Shown piece by piece: positions 1 to 9,087 of a stretch of DNA of 64,000 nucleotides (the first letter of the stretch is position 1; each line of letters starts with the position of its first letter). A program made the position numbers and the translations under genes. The stretch spans positions 329,835 through 393,834 of the forward strand of contig NZ_RPFW01000005.1 of NCBI RefSeq assembly GCF_007827045.1, in the 5' to 3' direction. The DNA comes from Trebonia kvetii (GTDB taxonomy: Bacteria; Actinomycetota; Actinomycetes; Streptosporangiales; Streptosporangiaceae). Under the pieces are notes generated by a model that searched no databases, was not told where the DNA came from, and was given only the letters and a program-made list of their open reading frames with translations.

Positions 1-306
1 GGCGGGTGCCCGATCGAACCGGGCCAGATGGTGTGGTTGCCCCTCGCCTCGGCGAACCGGGATCCGGCGGAATTCCCCGACGCCCATCTGGTGAAAATCG
101 ACCGCGAGGGTAACCGCCACCTTGCCTTCGGCGCAGGCCCGCACCGGTGCCTGGGGTCGCACCTCGCGCGCCAGGAGCTGCTGGTCGGGCTGACCGAATG
201 GCACCGGCGGATCCCCGAGTACCGGCTCGACCCGGACATCCCGATCACCGAGCACGGCCGCCAGGTCGGCCTCAACAATCTGCCGCTGGTCTGGGACCGG
301 CACTAG
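1..306 (+). CDS. Cytochrome P450, C-terminal part (cut by window start)
   Basis: Only the last 101 residues are present; the reading frame is open from base 1, so the true start lies outside the window. The heme-binding loop is intact (FGAGPHRCLGSHLAR, with the cysteine that ligates the iron), preceded by the usual ANRDP segment before the loop. P450s are heme monooxygenases that hydroxylate a substrate using electrons from a ferredoxin. The tail closely resembles that of the P450 at 33804-35012 (shared heme loop and a similar PIT-GR-NLPLxW ending), so the two are probably paralogues. No ferredoxin follows it. The substrate cannot be told. Confidence 0.93.
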   Translation, partial: GGCPIEPGQMVWLPLASANRDPAEFPDAHLVKIDREGNRHLAFGAGPHRCLGSHLARQELLVGLTEWHRRIPEYRLDPDIPITEHGRQVGLNNLPLVWDRH

Positions 307-373
307 GCCCGGGTTAGTAATCATTCATCTCGGCGGCCCGGGCTAATGGCCGGCCGCCACGCTAACCTTGATC

Positions 374-1123
374 ATGCACGCAGCAGCGGACCGAAACGCC
401 GGGCTAGCCTTGAACCGCAGGCTGGCCAGCCGGGAGCGCGCCAACTCCCGCGGCGACGCGACCCGCCTGGATCTCCTCATGACGGCCGAGCAACTCTTCG
501 CCCAACATGGGATCGAAGCCGTACCGCTGCGCGACATCGGCATCGCGGCCGGCCAGAAGAACCACGCGGTGGTGCAGTACCACTTCGGTGACCGGGAAAG
601 CCTCGTCCGGGAGGTAATCGCCTTCCGCGCCTCGCTCAGCGAGCGGGTGCGGGTGGAGATGTTCGCCGACCTCGTCTCCCGCGGTCAGCCCCAGGTCTGC
701 GACCTGGTGCGGGTCTTCGTCCTGCCGCTGGCGGCCCACCTGGAAGAGCACAGTCACTACCTCGCGTTCATGTCGCGGTATATCACCGAGCGCGGCGGGT
801 ACCGAGGGCTCGAATCGATGGGCATCCCGTCGACCACCGTCAACACGCTGCGCCCCCTGCTCGGCCGGCTGCTGCCGGGCCATCCGGTCCCGGTACTCGA
901 CGAGCGCTGGCTGGTCGTGATGACGAGTACCATCCACACCCTGGCCCGCTACCAGGCCGTCCTGGTCTCCGGCGGGGACCTGGGATCGCCGCTCGAGACG
1001 CTGCTCGAGGACCTGGTGCGGTTCCTCACCGCGGGACTCGAGGCCCCGGCCGGGCCCGAGGGCAGCGGCGGGGCGCAGCGCCCGCCGGCCGGCCGGGCGC
1101 GGGGCCGGGGTAAGACCGCCTGA
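374..1123 (+). CDS. TetR/AcrR family transcriptional regulator
   Basis: A 249-residue DNA-binding regulator. The N-terminal helix-turn-helix lies at about residues 32-78 (LDLLMTAEQLFAQHG, then a recognition helix ending in VQYHFGDRESLVREV), the TetR signature. The rest should be a ligand-binding helical domain; the last ~30 residues are a Pro/Gly/Arg-rich tail. I chose ATG 374 over an in-frame TTG at 368 because a -10-like TAACCT (363-368) ends five bases before it, which suggests a leaderless transcript. The MFS exporter at 1288 follows on the same strand, with a palindrome at 1225-1244 between them, so control of the exporter is the simplest guess. The ligand is unknown. Confidence 0.88.
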   Translation: MHAAADRNAGLALNRRLASRERANSRGDATRLDLLMTAEQLFAQHGIEAVPLRDIGIAAGQKNHAVVQYHFGDRESLVREVIAFRASLSERVRVEMFADLVSRGQPQVCDLVRVFVLPLAAHLEEHSHYLAFMSRYITERGGYRGLESMGIPSTTVNTLRPLLGRLLPGHPVPVLDERWLVVMTSTIHTLARYQAVLVSGGDLGSPLETLLEDLVRFLTAGLEAPAGPEGSGGAQRPPAGRARGRGKTA

Positions 1124-1224
1124 GCCGGGGCCGGCCGCTCACTGCCTCCTTGAGTGAGTCATTTCTAAGTTCGTCATAAGAAATCCGGCTCTTGACATGG
1201 ATCCATGGGGTAGGCCACTGTCAA

Positions 1225-1244
1225 TTTTGACCGACTGGTCGAAA
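1225..1244. promoter_or_regulatory. Candidate TetR-type operator ahead of the MFS exporter
   Basis: Inverted repeat with GACC and GGTC arms around GACT (1229-1240), flanked by TTT and AAA in symmetric positions (7 of 8 arm positions pair). It lies in the 164-bp gap between the TetR gene and the exporter. A TTGACA at 1192-1197 could be the -35 of the exporter promoter, although no good -10 follows it. Its size and position suit a TetR dimer; binding is inferred. Confidence 0.4.
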
Positions 1245-1287
1245 CAAGAACGGGCTCATCCCCGTCCAGCAGAGGGGCGTCCGGCAC

Positions 1288-2766
1288 GTGCCTTCCCGCG
1301 TGATCAGCCAGAAAGTCGCGGTCAGCGTGGTCTACGCGGGGGCCATGTTCATCGCGGTGATGGACCAGACGATCGTGAACGTAGCCCTGGCCGCCATCGG
1401 CCGCCAGTTCCACACCCCGGCAACGGCTGTCTCCGGGGCGGTCATCGGCTATCAGGTCAGCGTGGCGCTGTTCATCCCCGCGGCAGCGTGGCTGGGGGAC
1501 CGGATCGGGCCGCGCCAGGTGCTGCTCGGCTCCATCGCGGTGTTCACGGCCGCGTCCGCCCTGTGCGGGCTGGCCGGCAGCCTGGACGAGCTGGTCGCGT
1601 TCCGGGTCCTGCAGGGCATCGGCGGCGGCATGATGGCCCCGGCCGGCCTCACCATGCTGTTCCGCGCGTTCCCGCAGGCGGAGCGGGTGCGCGCGTCGGC
1701 CATCCTCGTCATACCGACCGCCCTGGCCCCCGCGGCCGGTCCGGTCATCGGCGGTCTGTTCGTCACCGACGTGACCTGGCGGTGGGTCTTTTACGTCAAC
1801 GTGCCGTTCGGGCTGTTCGCACTCGCCTTCGGCGCGCTGTTCCTTGCCGACCAGGAGCACCCGGCCGCCAGGCGCTTCGACGTCGCCGGGTTCCTCACCT
1901 CCGGTCTCGGGCTCGGCTTGCTGATGTACGGGGTGTCCGAGGGGCCGAGCGCCGGCTGGACGGCGGCACCGATTGTCGCCTGCATTGTGGCGGGCGCGCT
2001 GCTGCTTGCCGCCATGGTGGTCATCGAGCTGCGGGCCACGGCGCCGCTGCTCGACCTGCGGGTCTACGCCGACCGGCTGTTCCGCTCCACCAGCATCGTG
2101 CTGACCCTGACATCGGTCGCCTTCTTCGGGCTGCTGTTCCTGCTCTCCCTGTTCTTCCAGGACGGGCTCCACCTGAGCGCCCTGGAGGCGGGGTCCACGA
2201 TCTGCCCGGAGGCAGTCGGCGTCATCATCGCCTCGCAGATCGTCAGCCGGCGGATCTACCCGGCCGTCGGCCCTCGCCGGATCATGGCGGCCGGACTGCT
2301 GCTGATCGCCGGCGTCGCCGTGCTCCTGTCGTTCGCCGGCACCGGGACCAGCGTGTGGCTGCTGCGCGCCATCCTCTTCGTGATGGGCTTCGGCGTCGCC
2401 GCCGTGTTCCTGCCCAGCCAGGCGGCGGGATTCGCCACCATTGGCGCGGAGCGGACCAGCGTCGCGTCAACCGTGTTCAACGCGCAGCGGATGATCGGCG
2501 GCGCGACCGGGGTCGCGCTGCTGACGGCCGTCATCTCCGCGCTCCACCCGGTGCGCACGGTCGCGGGCCGGGCCATCGCCAACCTGCCGGCCTTCCACCA
2601 CGGGTTGCTGGTCTGCGCCGGGGTGGCCGTCGCGGCGGCGCTAGCCGCGCTGACGGTGAGCGATGCCGACGCGGCACCGACGATGATCCGCCCGCGCCGC
2701 CAGACCAGGGTCAGCGCCGCGGCGCCGCTGTCCGCCGAAGGCGCCGCGGCCGGCACCACGGACTAA
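1288..2766 (+). CDS. MFS transporter, DHA2 (14-TM) drug:H+ antiporter type
   Basis: A 492-residue integral membrane protein. It begins with the DHA2 family segment MDQTIVNVALAAIGRQF in TM1, followed by a motif-A-type loop (WLGDRIGPRQVLL) and about 14 hydrophobic helices, as in EmrB/QacA proton-driven exporters. The GTG start at 1288 follows a purine-rich AGAGGGG at suitable spacing. The C-terminal ~35 residues are polar and probably cytoplasmic. It sits directly downstream of a TetR gene, the classic regulator-exporter pair, so it probably pumps out a toxic substrate or pathway intermediate. Actual substrate unknown. Confidence 0.92.
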   Translation: MPSRVISQKVAVSVVYAGAMFIAVMDQTIVNVALAAIGRQFHTPATAVSGAVIGYQVSVALFIPAAAWLGDRIGPRQVLLGSIAVFTAASALCGLAGSLDELVAFRVLQGIGGGMMAPAGLTMLFRAFPQAERVRASAILVIPTALAPAAGPVIGGLFVTDVTWRWVFYVNVPFGLFALAFGALFLADQEHPAARRFDVAGFLTSGLGLGLLMYGVSEGPSAGWTAAPIVACIVAGALLLAAMVVIELRATAPLLDLRVYADRLFRSTSIVLTLTSVAFFGLLFLLSLFFQDGLHLSALEAGSTICPEAVGVIIASQIVSRRIYPAVGPRRIMAAGLLLIAGVAVLLSFAGTGTSVWLLRAILFVMGFGVAAVFLPSQAAGFATIGAERTSVASTVFNAQRMIGGATGVALLTAVISALHPVRTVAGRAIANLPAFHHGLLVCAGVAVAAALAALTVSDADAAPTMIRPRRQTRVSAAAPLSAEGAAAGTTD

Positions 2767-2790
2767 TAGCGCCCTTGGGCTCGGGCGTTA
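2767..2790. terminator. Weak convergent terminator hairpin
   Basis: TAGCGCCC (2767-2774) can pair with GGGCGTTA (2783-2790) across an 8-base loop, with one G-T wobble. It lies between the convergent ends of the MFS and VOC genes. There is no T-run, so it is only a candidate. Confidence 0.3.
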
Positions 2791-3546
2791 CTGGCCGCTG
2801 GCTTGGAACAGTGCGAACGCCGCTCCCTGCGGGTCGATCAGCACCGCGAAGCGGCCGGTGCCCGGGATGTCAGCAGGGCCGGCGACCACGCTAGCGCCCA
2901 GGTCGATCGCCTTCTTGACGTCGGCGTCGACGTCAGCGGCGCCGAAGTAGACAAGCCAGTTGTCGGGCACGTCGGCGGGCGTGCCGGGCTGCCGGGGCAT
3001 GAGCCCGCCGATGGTGCGGCCGCTCACCTGGGCTTCGGGGTAGTCGTCGCCGCCGCCCCAGCCCCAGCCGAAGACCGCGGAGTAGAACGCCTTCGACTTG
3101 GCGGGATCGGAGCTGGACAACTCGCTCCAGGTGAGCGCGCCCGGTTCGTTGACCAGCTGGGCGCCGAGGTGCTGGCCCGGCTGCCAGGCCGCGATGAGGG
3201 CGCCGGTGGTGTCTGCGAAGATCGCCATCCGGCCCGCGGCCATCACGTCCATGGGCGCGACGATGACCGTGCCCCCAGCCGATGCCGCCTTCCTGGCGGC
3301 CTCATCCACGTCGTCCACGTTGATGTAGGTCGTCCACCGCGGTGGACCCGGGTCCTGAGCGGGCGAGATCGCCGCCACCTGCTTGCCGTCCTTGGCGGCG
3401 ATCGTGTAGTGGCCGGCTTCCTCGCCCATGTCCTGGCCTTCCCAGCCGAACAGCTCCGAGTAGAAGCGCACGCCCGCACCCAGGTCGTGAGTACCGATGT
3501 CCACCCAGGACGGAACCCCGTGCTCGTACCTTGTCATCTCGGGCAT
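2788..3546 (-). CDS. VOC family protein with two glyoxalase-like domains
   Basis: A 252-residue protein made of two vicinal-oxygen-chelate modules, about residues 10-125 and 137-250. Each shows the beta-alpha-beta-beta-beta pattern with AVRFYSELFGWEG-like and SKAFYSAVFGWGW-like segments. Such actinobacterial two-domain VOC proteins (CFP30B-like) are mostly uncharacterised; members of the superfamily are metal-dependent lyases, isomerases or dioxygenases, or binding proteins. ATG 3546 was chosen; an inner ATG (MTRYEHG) is possible. It is 132 bp upstream-separated from the acyl-CoA synthetase on the same strand and may have its own terminator, so a link to that pathway is uncertain. Confidence 0.85.
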   Translation of the reverse strand: MPEMTRYEHGVPSWVDIGTHDLGAGVRFYSELFGWEGQDMGEEAGHYTIAAKDGKQVAAISPAQDPGPPRWTTYINVDDVDEAARKAASAGGTVIVAPMDVMAAGRMAIFADTTGALIAAWQPGQHLGAQLVNEPGALTWSELSSSDPAKSKAFYSAVFGWGWGGGDDYPEAQVSGRTIGGLMPRQPGTPADVPDNWLVYFGAADVDADVKKAIDLGASVVAGPADIPGTGRFAVLIDPQGAAFALFQASGQ

Positions 3547-3678
3547 GGCCCAACCTCCCCCAGTGGCGAATACCTTCGGTCACACTCTCGCAGCCCTGTG
3601 TGCCTGCCCGCAAGGCGAGGGAAGCGCGACCGTTTTCCGGGCGCGCCCGACCGGGTAGCGTCCAGGGTTCTCTGCCGG

Positions 3679-5262
3679 TCACAGCTTGAAGCGGCGCACC
3701 TTGCCCACGCTGGTCCTGGGCAGCGCTTCGATCAGGTGCCAGTCACGCGGGCGGGCGGCCGCCGCCAGGTTTCGCTCCGACCATGCCGCCAGGTCGCCGA
3801 TGTCGGGCGGGTGCTCCCGGTCACGCGGGACCACGTAGGCGACGGGCACCATGTCGCGGACCGGGTCGGGCCGCCCGAGGACAGCGCATTCGAGGACCCC
3901 TGGCGCCTGGGCGAGGGTGGCCTCGACCTCGGTCAGGCTGACGTTTTCGCCTGACACCTTGATCACGTCGTCACGCCGGCCGACGAACCGGAGCGCTCCA
4001 CTGCCGCCGGCGCTGCCCGCTACGCGCGCGACCATGTCGCCCGTGTGGAACCAGGTGCCGCCGTCGCGCGCGACGAGCGAGCGTCCAGTGGCGGCCGGGT
4101 CGTCCAGGTACTCAAGAAAGATGTCCTCGCCGGGCACCCCGCCAAGCACCAGCTCGCCAGGCTCGCCGGGCGCCGCGTCCGCCCCGGTATCCGGGTTCCT
4201 GAGCACGACGGTGCGGCCCTCGATCGGCGGGCCAATCGTGTCGTTGCGGTACGGGTCCGAGACGTCGGCGCAGACGATCGCGACGGTCTCGGTCATCCCG
4301 TAGAGCTGCCGGGGGCGGCAGCCCGCGAGCGCGGTGAACTCCTCGTAGTGCTGCGCGCCGAGGTTCTGCGCGAACCAGACGTGCTCAAGCCGCCCGGCCG
4401 GCGCGTCGGCCGGGCGGCGCGCCAGGATCATCCTGATCGGCGCGGCGAACAGGCTGGCATGCGTGGCCGACAGGTCGCGCGCCTGCCGCAGCCACTGGGA
4501 GGCGGAGAACGCCGAGGTCAAGGCCACGCTGGCGCCGACCGCGATGGCGGGCGCGATGCAGTAGTACTGCGCGTTGGCGTGGAACAGCGGCAAGGTGACC
4601 AGCCAGCGGTGCTCGGGCCGCAGCCCGACGATGGCGGACATGGTGTCGGCTACGTGCGCGTAATTGTGCTGCGTGAGCACGACGCCCTTCGGCTCGGAGG
4701 TCGTGCCCGAGGTGAACATGACCGCCAGCCGGTCGGACGGCGCGACGACACGCCCCGGCACGTCCCCGCCCGCCAGGCCTGTGCCGGCCGCCGAAGTGAC
4801 GTCAGGGGACGCCACGTCCGCGGCGGTTTCCGTCAGCTCGATGGTGGTCAGCTGCCCGGCCGCGGACTCCCGCACCCCGGCCGCGTAGACGTCGGCGCGG
4901 CCGGCCGCGCAGATTCCCGCCGCCGGGCGGACGCGGTCGACCTGCCGGCTGATGTCACGGGCGGTGGAGGTCGGGTCGACTGGCACCATCCATACGCCAG
5001 CGCGGGCGCAGGCGAGCCAGATCGCGATGAACGCGGGGCAGTTGCGCAGTACCACGTGCACGGCGGAGCCCGCCGTCACGCCCGCCGCCGCCAGGGTCGC
5101 GCCCATGCGGGTCACGACCTCGTCGAACTCACGGTAGGTCCACTGCGAGACGGACCCGTCGGGACCCTCGAAGATGAGGAACGGCCGGTCGCCGCTGCTG
5201 TCCACCGCCGCCTGCCAGCGCGCGGCGAACGTTATCGCGGCGCCCGCGGGCAGGCCGGTCAC
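3679..5262 (-). CDS. AMP-binding acyl-CoA synthetase
   Basis: A 527-residue member of the ANL adenylate-forming family, which activates a carboxylic acid as acyl-AMP and then transfers it to CoA. Visible motifs are the P-loop TSGTTSEPKG (residues 184-193), the aromatic-pocket motif QLYGMTET, the hinge region GRRDDVIKVSGENVS, and the catalytic C-terminal lysine in TSVGKVRR (K521). The GTG start overlaps the aldolase stop by four bases, so the two are translationally coupled. With the two SDRs upstream and the divergent beta-oxidation operon, it probably makes the CoA ester that enters that pathway. The acid it activates cannot be told from sequence. Confidence 0.92.
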   Translation of the reverse strand: MTGLPAGAAITFAARWQAAVDSSGDRPFLIFEGPDGSVSQWTYREFDEVVTRMGATLAAAGVTAGSAVHVVLRNCPAFIAIWLACARAGVWMVPVDPTSTARDISRQVDRVRPAAGICAAGRADVYAAGVRESAAGQLTTIELTETAADVASPDVTSAAGTGLAGGDVPGRVVAPSDRLAVMFTSGTTSEPKGVVLTQHNYAHVADTMSAIVGLRPEHRWLVTLPLFHANAQYYCIAPAIAVGASVALTSAFSASQWLRQARDLSATHASLFAAPIRMILARRPADAPAGRLEHVWFAQNLGAQHYEEFTALAGCRPRQLYGMTETVAIVCADVSDPYRNDTIGPPIEGRTVVLRNPDTGADAAPGEPGELVLGGVPGEDIFLEYLDDPAATGRSLVARDGGTWFHTGDMVARVAGSAGGSGALRFVGRRDDVIKVSGENVSLTEVEATLAQAPGVLECAVLGRPDPVRDMVPVAYVVPRDREHPPDIGDLAAWSERNLAAAARPRDWHLIEALPRTSVGKVRRFKL

Positions 5263-6053
5263 TGCGCGAAGGCGGGCCCGGCCGCCCGCTCAAGCCGGCG
5301 CAGCAGGGCCGGCCACTCGACGCCCGCGTCGAGCATGTTTTCCCACTGACGCGCGGTCAGCTCGATCGTATCCCGAGACGGGATGATCAGCGGCAGTCCG
5401 GTAGCCTGGGCGAACAGCTGGCTGCGGGCCGCTTTTTCCAGGTAGAACATCTCCACGAAGGCCTGTGCGACGCTTGCGCCGACGGTCAGGCTGCCGTGGT
5501 TGCGCAAGACCATCGCGGCGCTGCCGCCGAGGTCGGCGATGAGCCGTTCCCGTTCCCCTTGCGACAGCGCGATGCCCTCGTAGTCGTGGTAGCTGATCCT
5601 GCCGTACAGGCGCATCGCGTGCTGCGTCAGCGGGAGCAGGCCGTCCGGCAGCGTCGACAGCGCCATCTGCGCCTCGGTGTGCAGGTGCATGACGCAGCCG
5701 GCGTTCTCCCGCGTCGAGTGGATCGCGCCGTGGATGACGAACCCGGCCGCGTTCGGCTCGTAGCCGCCGCTGTCGCCGATGACGTTCCCGTCCAGGTCGA
5801 TCTTGATGAGGCTGGACGCGGTGATCTCGTCGAACCCCAGGCCGAGGGGGTTGACGAGGAAGTGGTGCTCGGGACCCGGCACCCGCGCGGAGATGTGCGT
5901 GTACACGAGGTCGTCCCAGCCGAACAGCGCGCACAGCTGGTAAGCGGCGGCGAGGTCGCGCCGCACCGCGACCTCGGCGGGGCTGCGCTCGCCGCGATCG
6001 GCCAGATGGTTGGCGTGCAGCCGGAAGTCGGTGTAGACCGTGGTCTCGCTCAT
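5259..6053 (-). CDS. Class II aldolase/adducin family protein
   Basis: A 264-residue class II aldolase-fold protein. The zinc ligands typical of fuculose-phosphate aldolase-like enzymes are recognisable: the MHLHT pair, and the later histidine in LRNHGSL. Characterised relatives are aldolases, epimerases or decarboxylases acting on phosphosugars, but many catabolic-cluster members have no known substrate. Length is normal. It overlaps the acyl-CoA synthetase by four bases and follows two SDR genes on the same strand, so it probably acts on a hydroxy-carbonyl intermediate of the same pathway, perhaps a retro-aldol cleavage. That role is inference. Confidence 0.88.
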   Translation of the reverse strand: MSETTVYTDFRLHANHLADRGERSPAEVAVRRDLAAAYQLCALFGWDDLVYTHISARVPGPEHHFLVNPLGLGFDEITASSLIKIDLDGNVIGDSGGYEPNAAGFVIHGAIHSTRENAGCVMHLHTEAQMALSTLPDGLLPLTQHAMRLYGRISYHDYEGIALSQGERERLIADLGGSAAMVLRNHGSLTVGASVAQAFVEMFYLEKAARSQLFAQATGLPLIIPSRDTIELTARQWENMLDAGVEWPALLRRLERAAGPAFAQ

Positions 6054-6122
6054 GCGCGCTCCTGCCTGGCTCGAGGCGTGGGCCTCAGGTTTTCATATAC
6101 CGACCGCTCAATCCAGCGGGCG

Positions 6123-6905
6123 TCAGTTCCCCACGGGCGGGGAGTCGGCGAGGAAATGGCCGGCCTGGCCGATCCAGGCGTCGTAGTCGGCTGCCTTGTC
6201 GGCCAGGGAGTGCTCGGCGCCGGGCTGGGTGGTGATCAGGAACCGCTCGGCCGCGATGCCCGCCGTGACTACGTCGGCCACCTGCTCGGGCGTGAGCGCC
6301 TGCGCGAGGGCGGGGTGATCGGGGGCGAACTCGTTGCTCAGCAGCATCCGTGTCAGCATCGGCCCCGGGCAGAAGCAGGAGACCTTGACCCCGAACGGCC
6401 GGTACTGCACGGCCAGCCACTCCGCCAGCGCCAGTGCCGCGGTCTTGGTCACCGAGTAGGCGGCCTTCTCCGGCTGAATGGCCAGCGCCACCGACGACGC
6501 GGTCGACACTAGGTAGCCGTCGCCGCGGGCGATCATCGACGGCAGCACCTCGCGCGCCGCGGTCAGGTGCGACAGCACGTGCAGCCGCCACATGAGATCC
6601 CACAGGCTGTCGTCCTGGAGGTCTCTCGGCTGGCGCGGGCCGGCCACGCCCGCGTTGGACAGCCACACGTCGACCTCGCCGTAGGAGTCGCGGGCGAGTT
6701 CGGCCACCGCCCGGACGCTGGCGGGCTCGGTGATGTCGGCGGCGAGGCCGACCGTGCCGAGATCGTCCGCCACCCGCGAGACGGCCTCGGGCTCGATGTC
6801 GGTCACCACGACCCGGGCTCCCTCGGCCGCGAACCGCCGCGCGAGCGCCTCGCCGATGCCGTTGCCCGCTCCGGTGACCACCGCCACCTTGCCGTCCAGT
6901 TTCAT
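6123..6905 (-). CDS. SDR family NAD(P)-dependent oxidoreductase
   Basis: A 260-residue classical short-chain dehydrogenase. The cofactor loop is TGAGNGIG near residue 12, NAG follows in strand 4, and the catalytic YxxxK is in AYSVTKTA. I set the start at ATG 6905 (MKLDGKVAVV), where SDR homology begins; the same frame runs open far upstream, but that stretch is the shadow of the next gene. The end is 69 bp from the aldolase-like gene. It probably oxidises or reduces a hydroxyl/keto group in the pathway shared with the ligase and aldolase; direction and substrate unknown. Confidence 0.9.
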   Translation of the reverse strand: MKLDGKVAVVTGAGNGIGEALARRFAAEGARVVVTDIEPEAVSRVADDLGTVGLAADITEPASVRAVAELARDSYGEVDVWLSNAGVAGPRQPRDLQDDSLWDLMWRLHVLSHLTAAREVLPSMIARGDGYLVSTASSVALAIQPEKAAYSVTKTAALALAEWLAVQYRPFGVKVSCFCPGPMLTRMLLSNEFAPDHPALAQALTPEQVADVVTAGIAAERFLITTQPGAEHSLADKAADYDAWIGQAGHFLADSPPVGN

Positions 6906-6928
6906 GCAAAACCTCTCCCGCTCAGTGC

Positions 6929-7747
<819 letters not shown>

Positions 7748-7796
7748 GGCCTCTCCTCACCCGGTGGCGGCCCCTGCTGTCCAGATTAGAACTATA

Positions 7797-7817
7797 TCAG
7801 TATGATGATTCAACTGA
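7797..7817. promoter_or_regulatory. Palindromic operator TCAGT-N11-ACTGA in a divergent promoter
   Basis: Perfect five-base arms (7797-7801 and 7813-7817) with an 11-base AT-rich centre. It overlaps candidate -10 boxes for both directions: TATAGT on the minus strand (7791-7796) and TATGAT on the plus strand (7801-7806). The same architecture recurs at 32598-32618. It lies between the minus operon starting at 7747 and the plus operon starting at 7846, so one regulator could shut both. The regulator is not identified. Confidence 0.5.
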
Positions 7818-7845
7818 AAGTATCGAAACGGTTGGTGGGTGACCC

Positions 7846-8997
7846 ATGACGGCGCTGCTGAACGAGGACGAGCGCGCATTGCGCGACGCGGTACGGTCCT
7901 TCCTCGACAAGAAGGTAGCGCCGCTGGTGGCGGCGCACGAGCAGGCCCGCACGTTCCCGTGGGAGCTGCTGCCTCAGCTGTACGACTTCGGCTACGTCCG
8001 CGGCGGCGTGCCGGAGGCGGCCGGGGGCGACGAGCTGCCGATGATGATGCAGGCGATCCTGATGGAGGAGGCCGGCCGCTGCTGGGGGTCGCTGCGGACC
8101 ACCGTCAACGTGCAGGGCATGGTGGCGCGCGTGCTCGGTGCGGCCGCCGACGCCGCTCAGGCCGAGCGGTTCCTCAAGCCGCTGCTCGCCGGGCGCCGGT
8201 TCGGCTGGTTCGGGCTGACCGAGCCGGACGCGGGCTCGGACGCCGGGGCGCTGCGGACCACCGCCAGGCGCACGCCGGACGGCTTCGTGGTCAACGGGAG
8301 CAAGCTCTACATAACCAACGCGCTCGGCTGCGACTTCGGCATCCTGTTCGTCCGGCTGGTTGACTCCGGCGGCACCGACCACGGGGTGACCGGGCTGCTT
8401 GTCGACGCGGCCGAGTCGCAGTTCGGCGTGCACGACATCCCGCACATGCCGCTGCGCTCGACCACCAGCTGCGAGCTGACGTTCGACGACACCCTGGTGC
8501 CGCTTGGCAACGTGCTCGGCAAGCCCGGCGGCGGCCTGTCGCTAGGCATGGCGGCCGTCAACGCCGGCCGGCTCAACATGGCGATGGGCGCGGTGGGCCT
8601 GTCCCAGGCGTGCCTGGAGGAGTCGATCAAGTTCTGCCGCCAGCGTGAGCAGTTCGGCAAGCCCATCGCCGGGTTCCAGCTGGTGCAGCAGATGGTGGTG
8701 GAGATCGCGACCCTGACCGAGACATCCCGGCTGCTCGGCTACCACGCGGCCAGGTCGATCGACGCGGGCGAGCCCGGGCGCTACGAGTGCTCGATGGCCA
8801 AGTACTACTGCGGCGAGTCGGCGGGCCGCGCGGCGACCCTGGCGCTGCAGCTGCACGGGGGCGCCGGACTCATGGAGGAGTCTCCGGTGGAGCGGTACTT
8901 CCGTGACGCCCGCGAGGCCACCATCCCCGAGGGGACTAGCCAGATCCAGATCCTGCACCTCGGCAAGGCGCTGCTGGGCCACTCGGCCCTCCGCTGA
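7846..8997 (+). CDS. Acyl-CoA dehydrogenase
   Basis: A 383-residue FAD flavoenzyme that introduces the alpha,beta double bond in acyl-CoA esters and passes electrons to ETF. Recognised by FGLTEPDAGSDAG in the middle domain and LQLHGGAGLMEE followed by IPEGTSQIQ at the C terminus, where E362 is the expected catalytic base. Length is standard. It is the first gene of the plus operon that continues with crotonase, racemase, SDR and thiolase genes, so it probably catalyses the first step of the beta-oxidation spiral encoded here. Confidence 0.94.
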   Translation: MTALLNEDERALRDAVRSFLDKKVAPLVAAHEQARTFPWELLPQLYDFGYVRGGVPEAAGGDELPMMMQAILMEEAGRCWGSLRTTVNVQGMVARVLGAAADAAQAERFLKPLLAGRRFGWFGLTEPDAGSDAGALRTTARRTPDGFVVNGSKLYITNALGCDFGILFVRLVDSGGTDHGVTGLLVDAAESQFGVHDIPHMPLRSTTSCELTFDDTLVPLGNVLGKPGGGLSLGMAAVNAGRLNMAMGAVGLSQACLEESIKFCRQREQFGKPIAGFQLVQQMVVEIATLTETSRLLGYHAARSIDAGEPGRYECSMAKYYCGESAGRAATLALQLHGGAGLMEESPVERYFRDAREATIPEGTSQIQILHLGKALLGHSALR

Positions 8998-9039
8998 GTG
9001 GGGCGAATCACCTTGCCTACGTTCAGCGACCTCATTATA

Positions 9040-9060
9040 TTAGTTAGACAAATAGACTCT
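9040..9060. promoter_or_regulatory. Degenerate TTAGT-N11-ACTCT element ahead of the crotonase gene
   Basis: AT-rich island in the 90-bp gap before the crotonase ATG. Spacing matches the TCAGT-N11-ACTGA palindromes at 7797 and 32598, but three arm positions differ. It may be a weak site of the same regulator or an internal promoter. Confidence 0.22.
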
Positions 9061-9087
9061 TCCTCGCCTACCGGGAGCCCGACCGCC

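Noticed and set aside
306..343. GCCCGGG hairpin as terminator after the first P450
   Set aside because: The arms are the self-complementary CCCGGG word with a long ~22-base loop and no T-run; not convincing.
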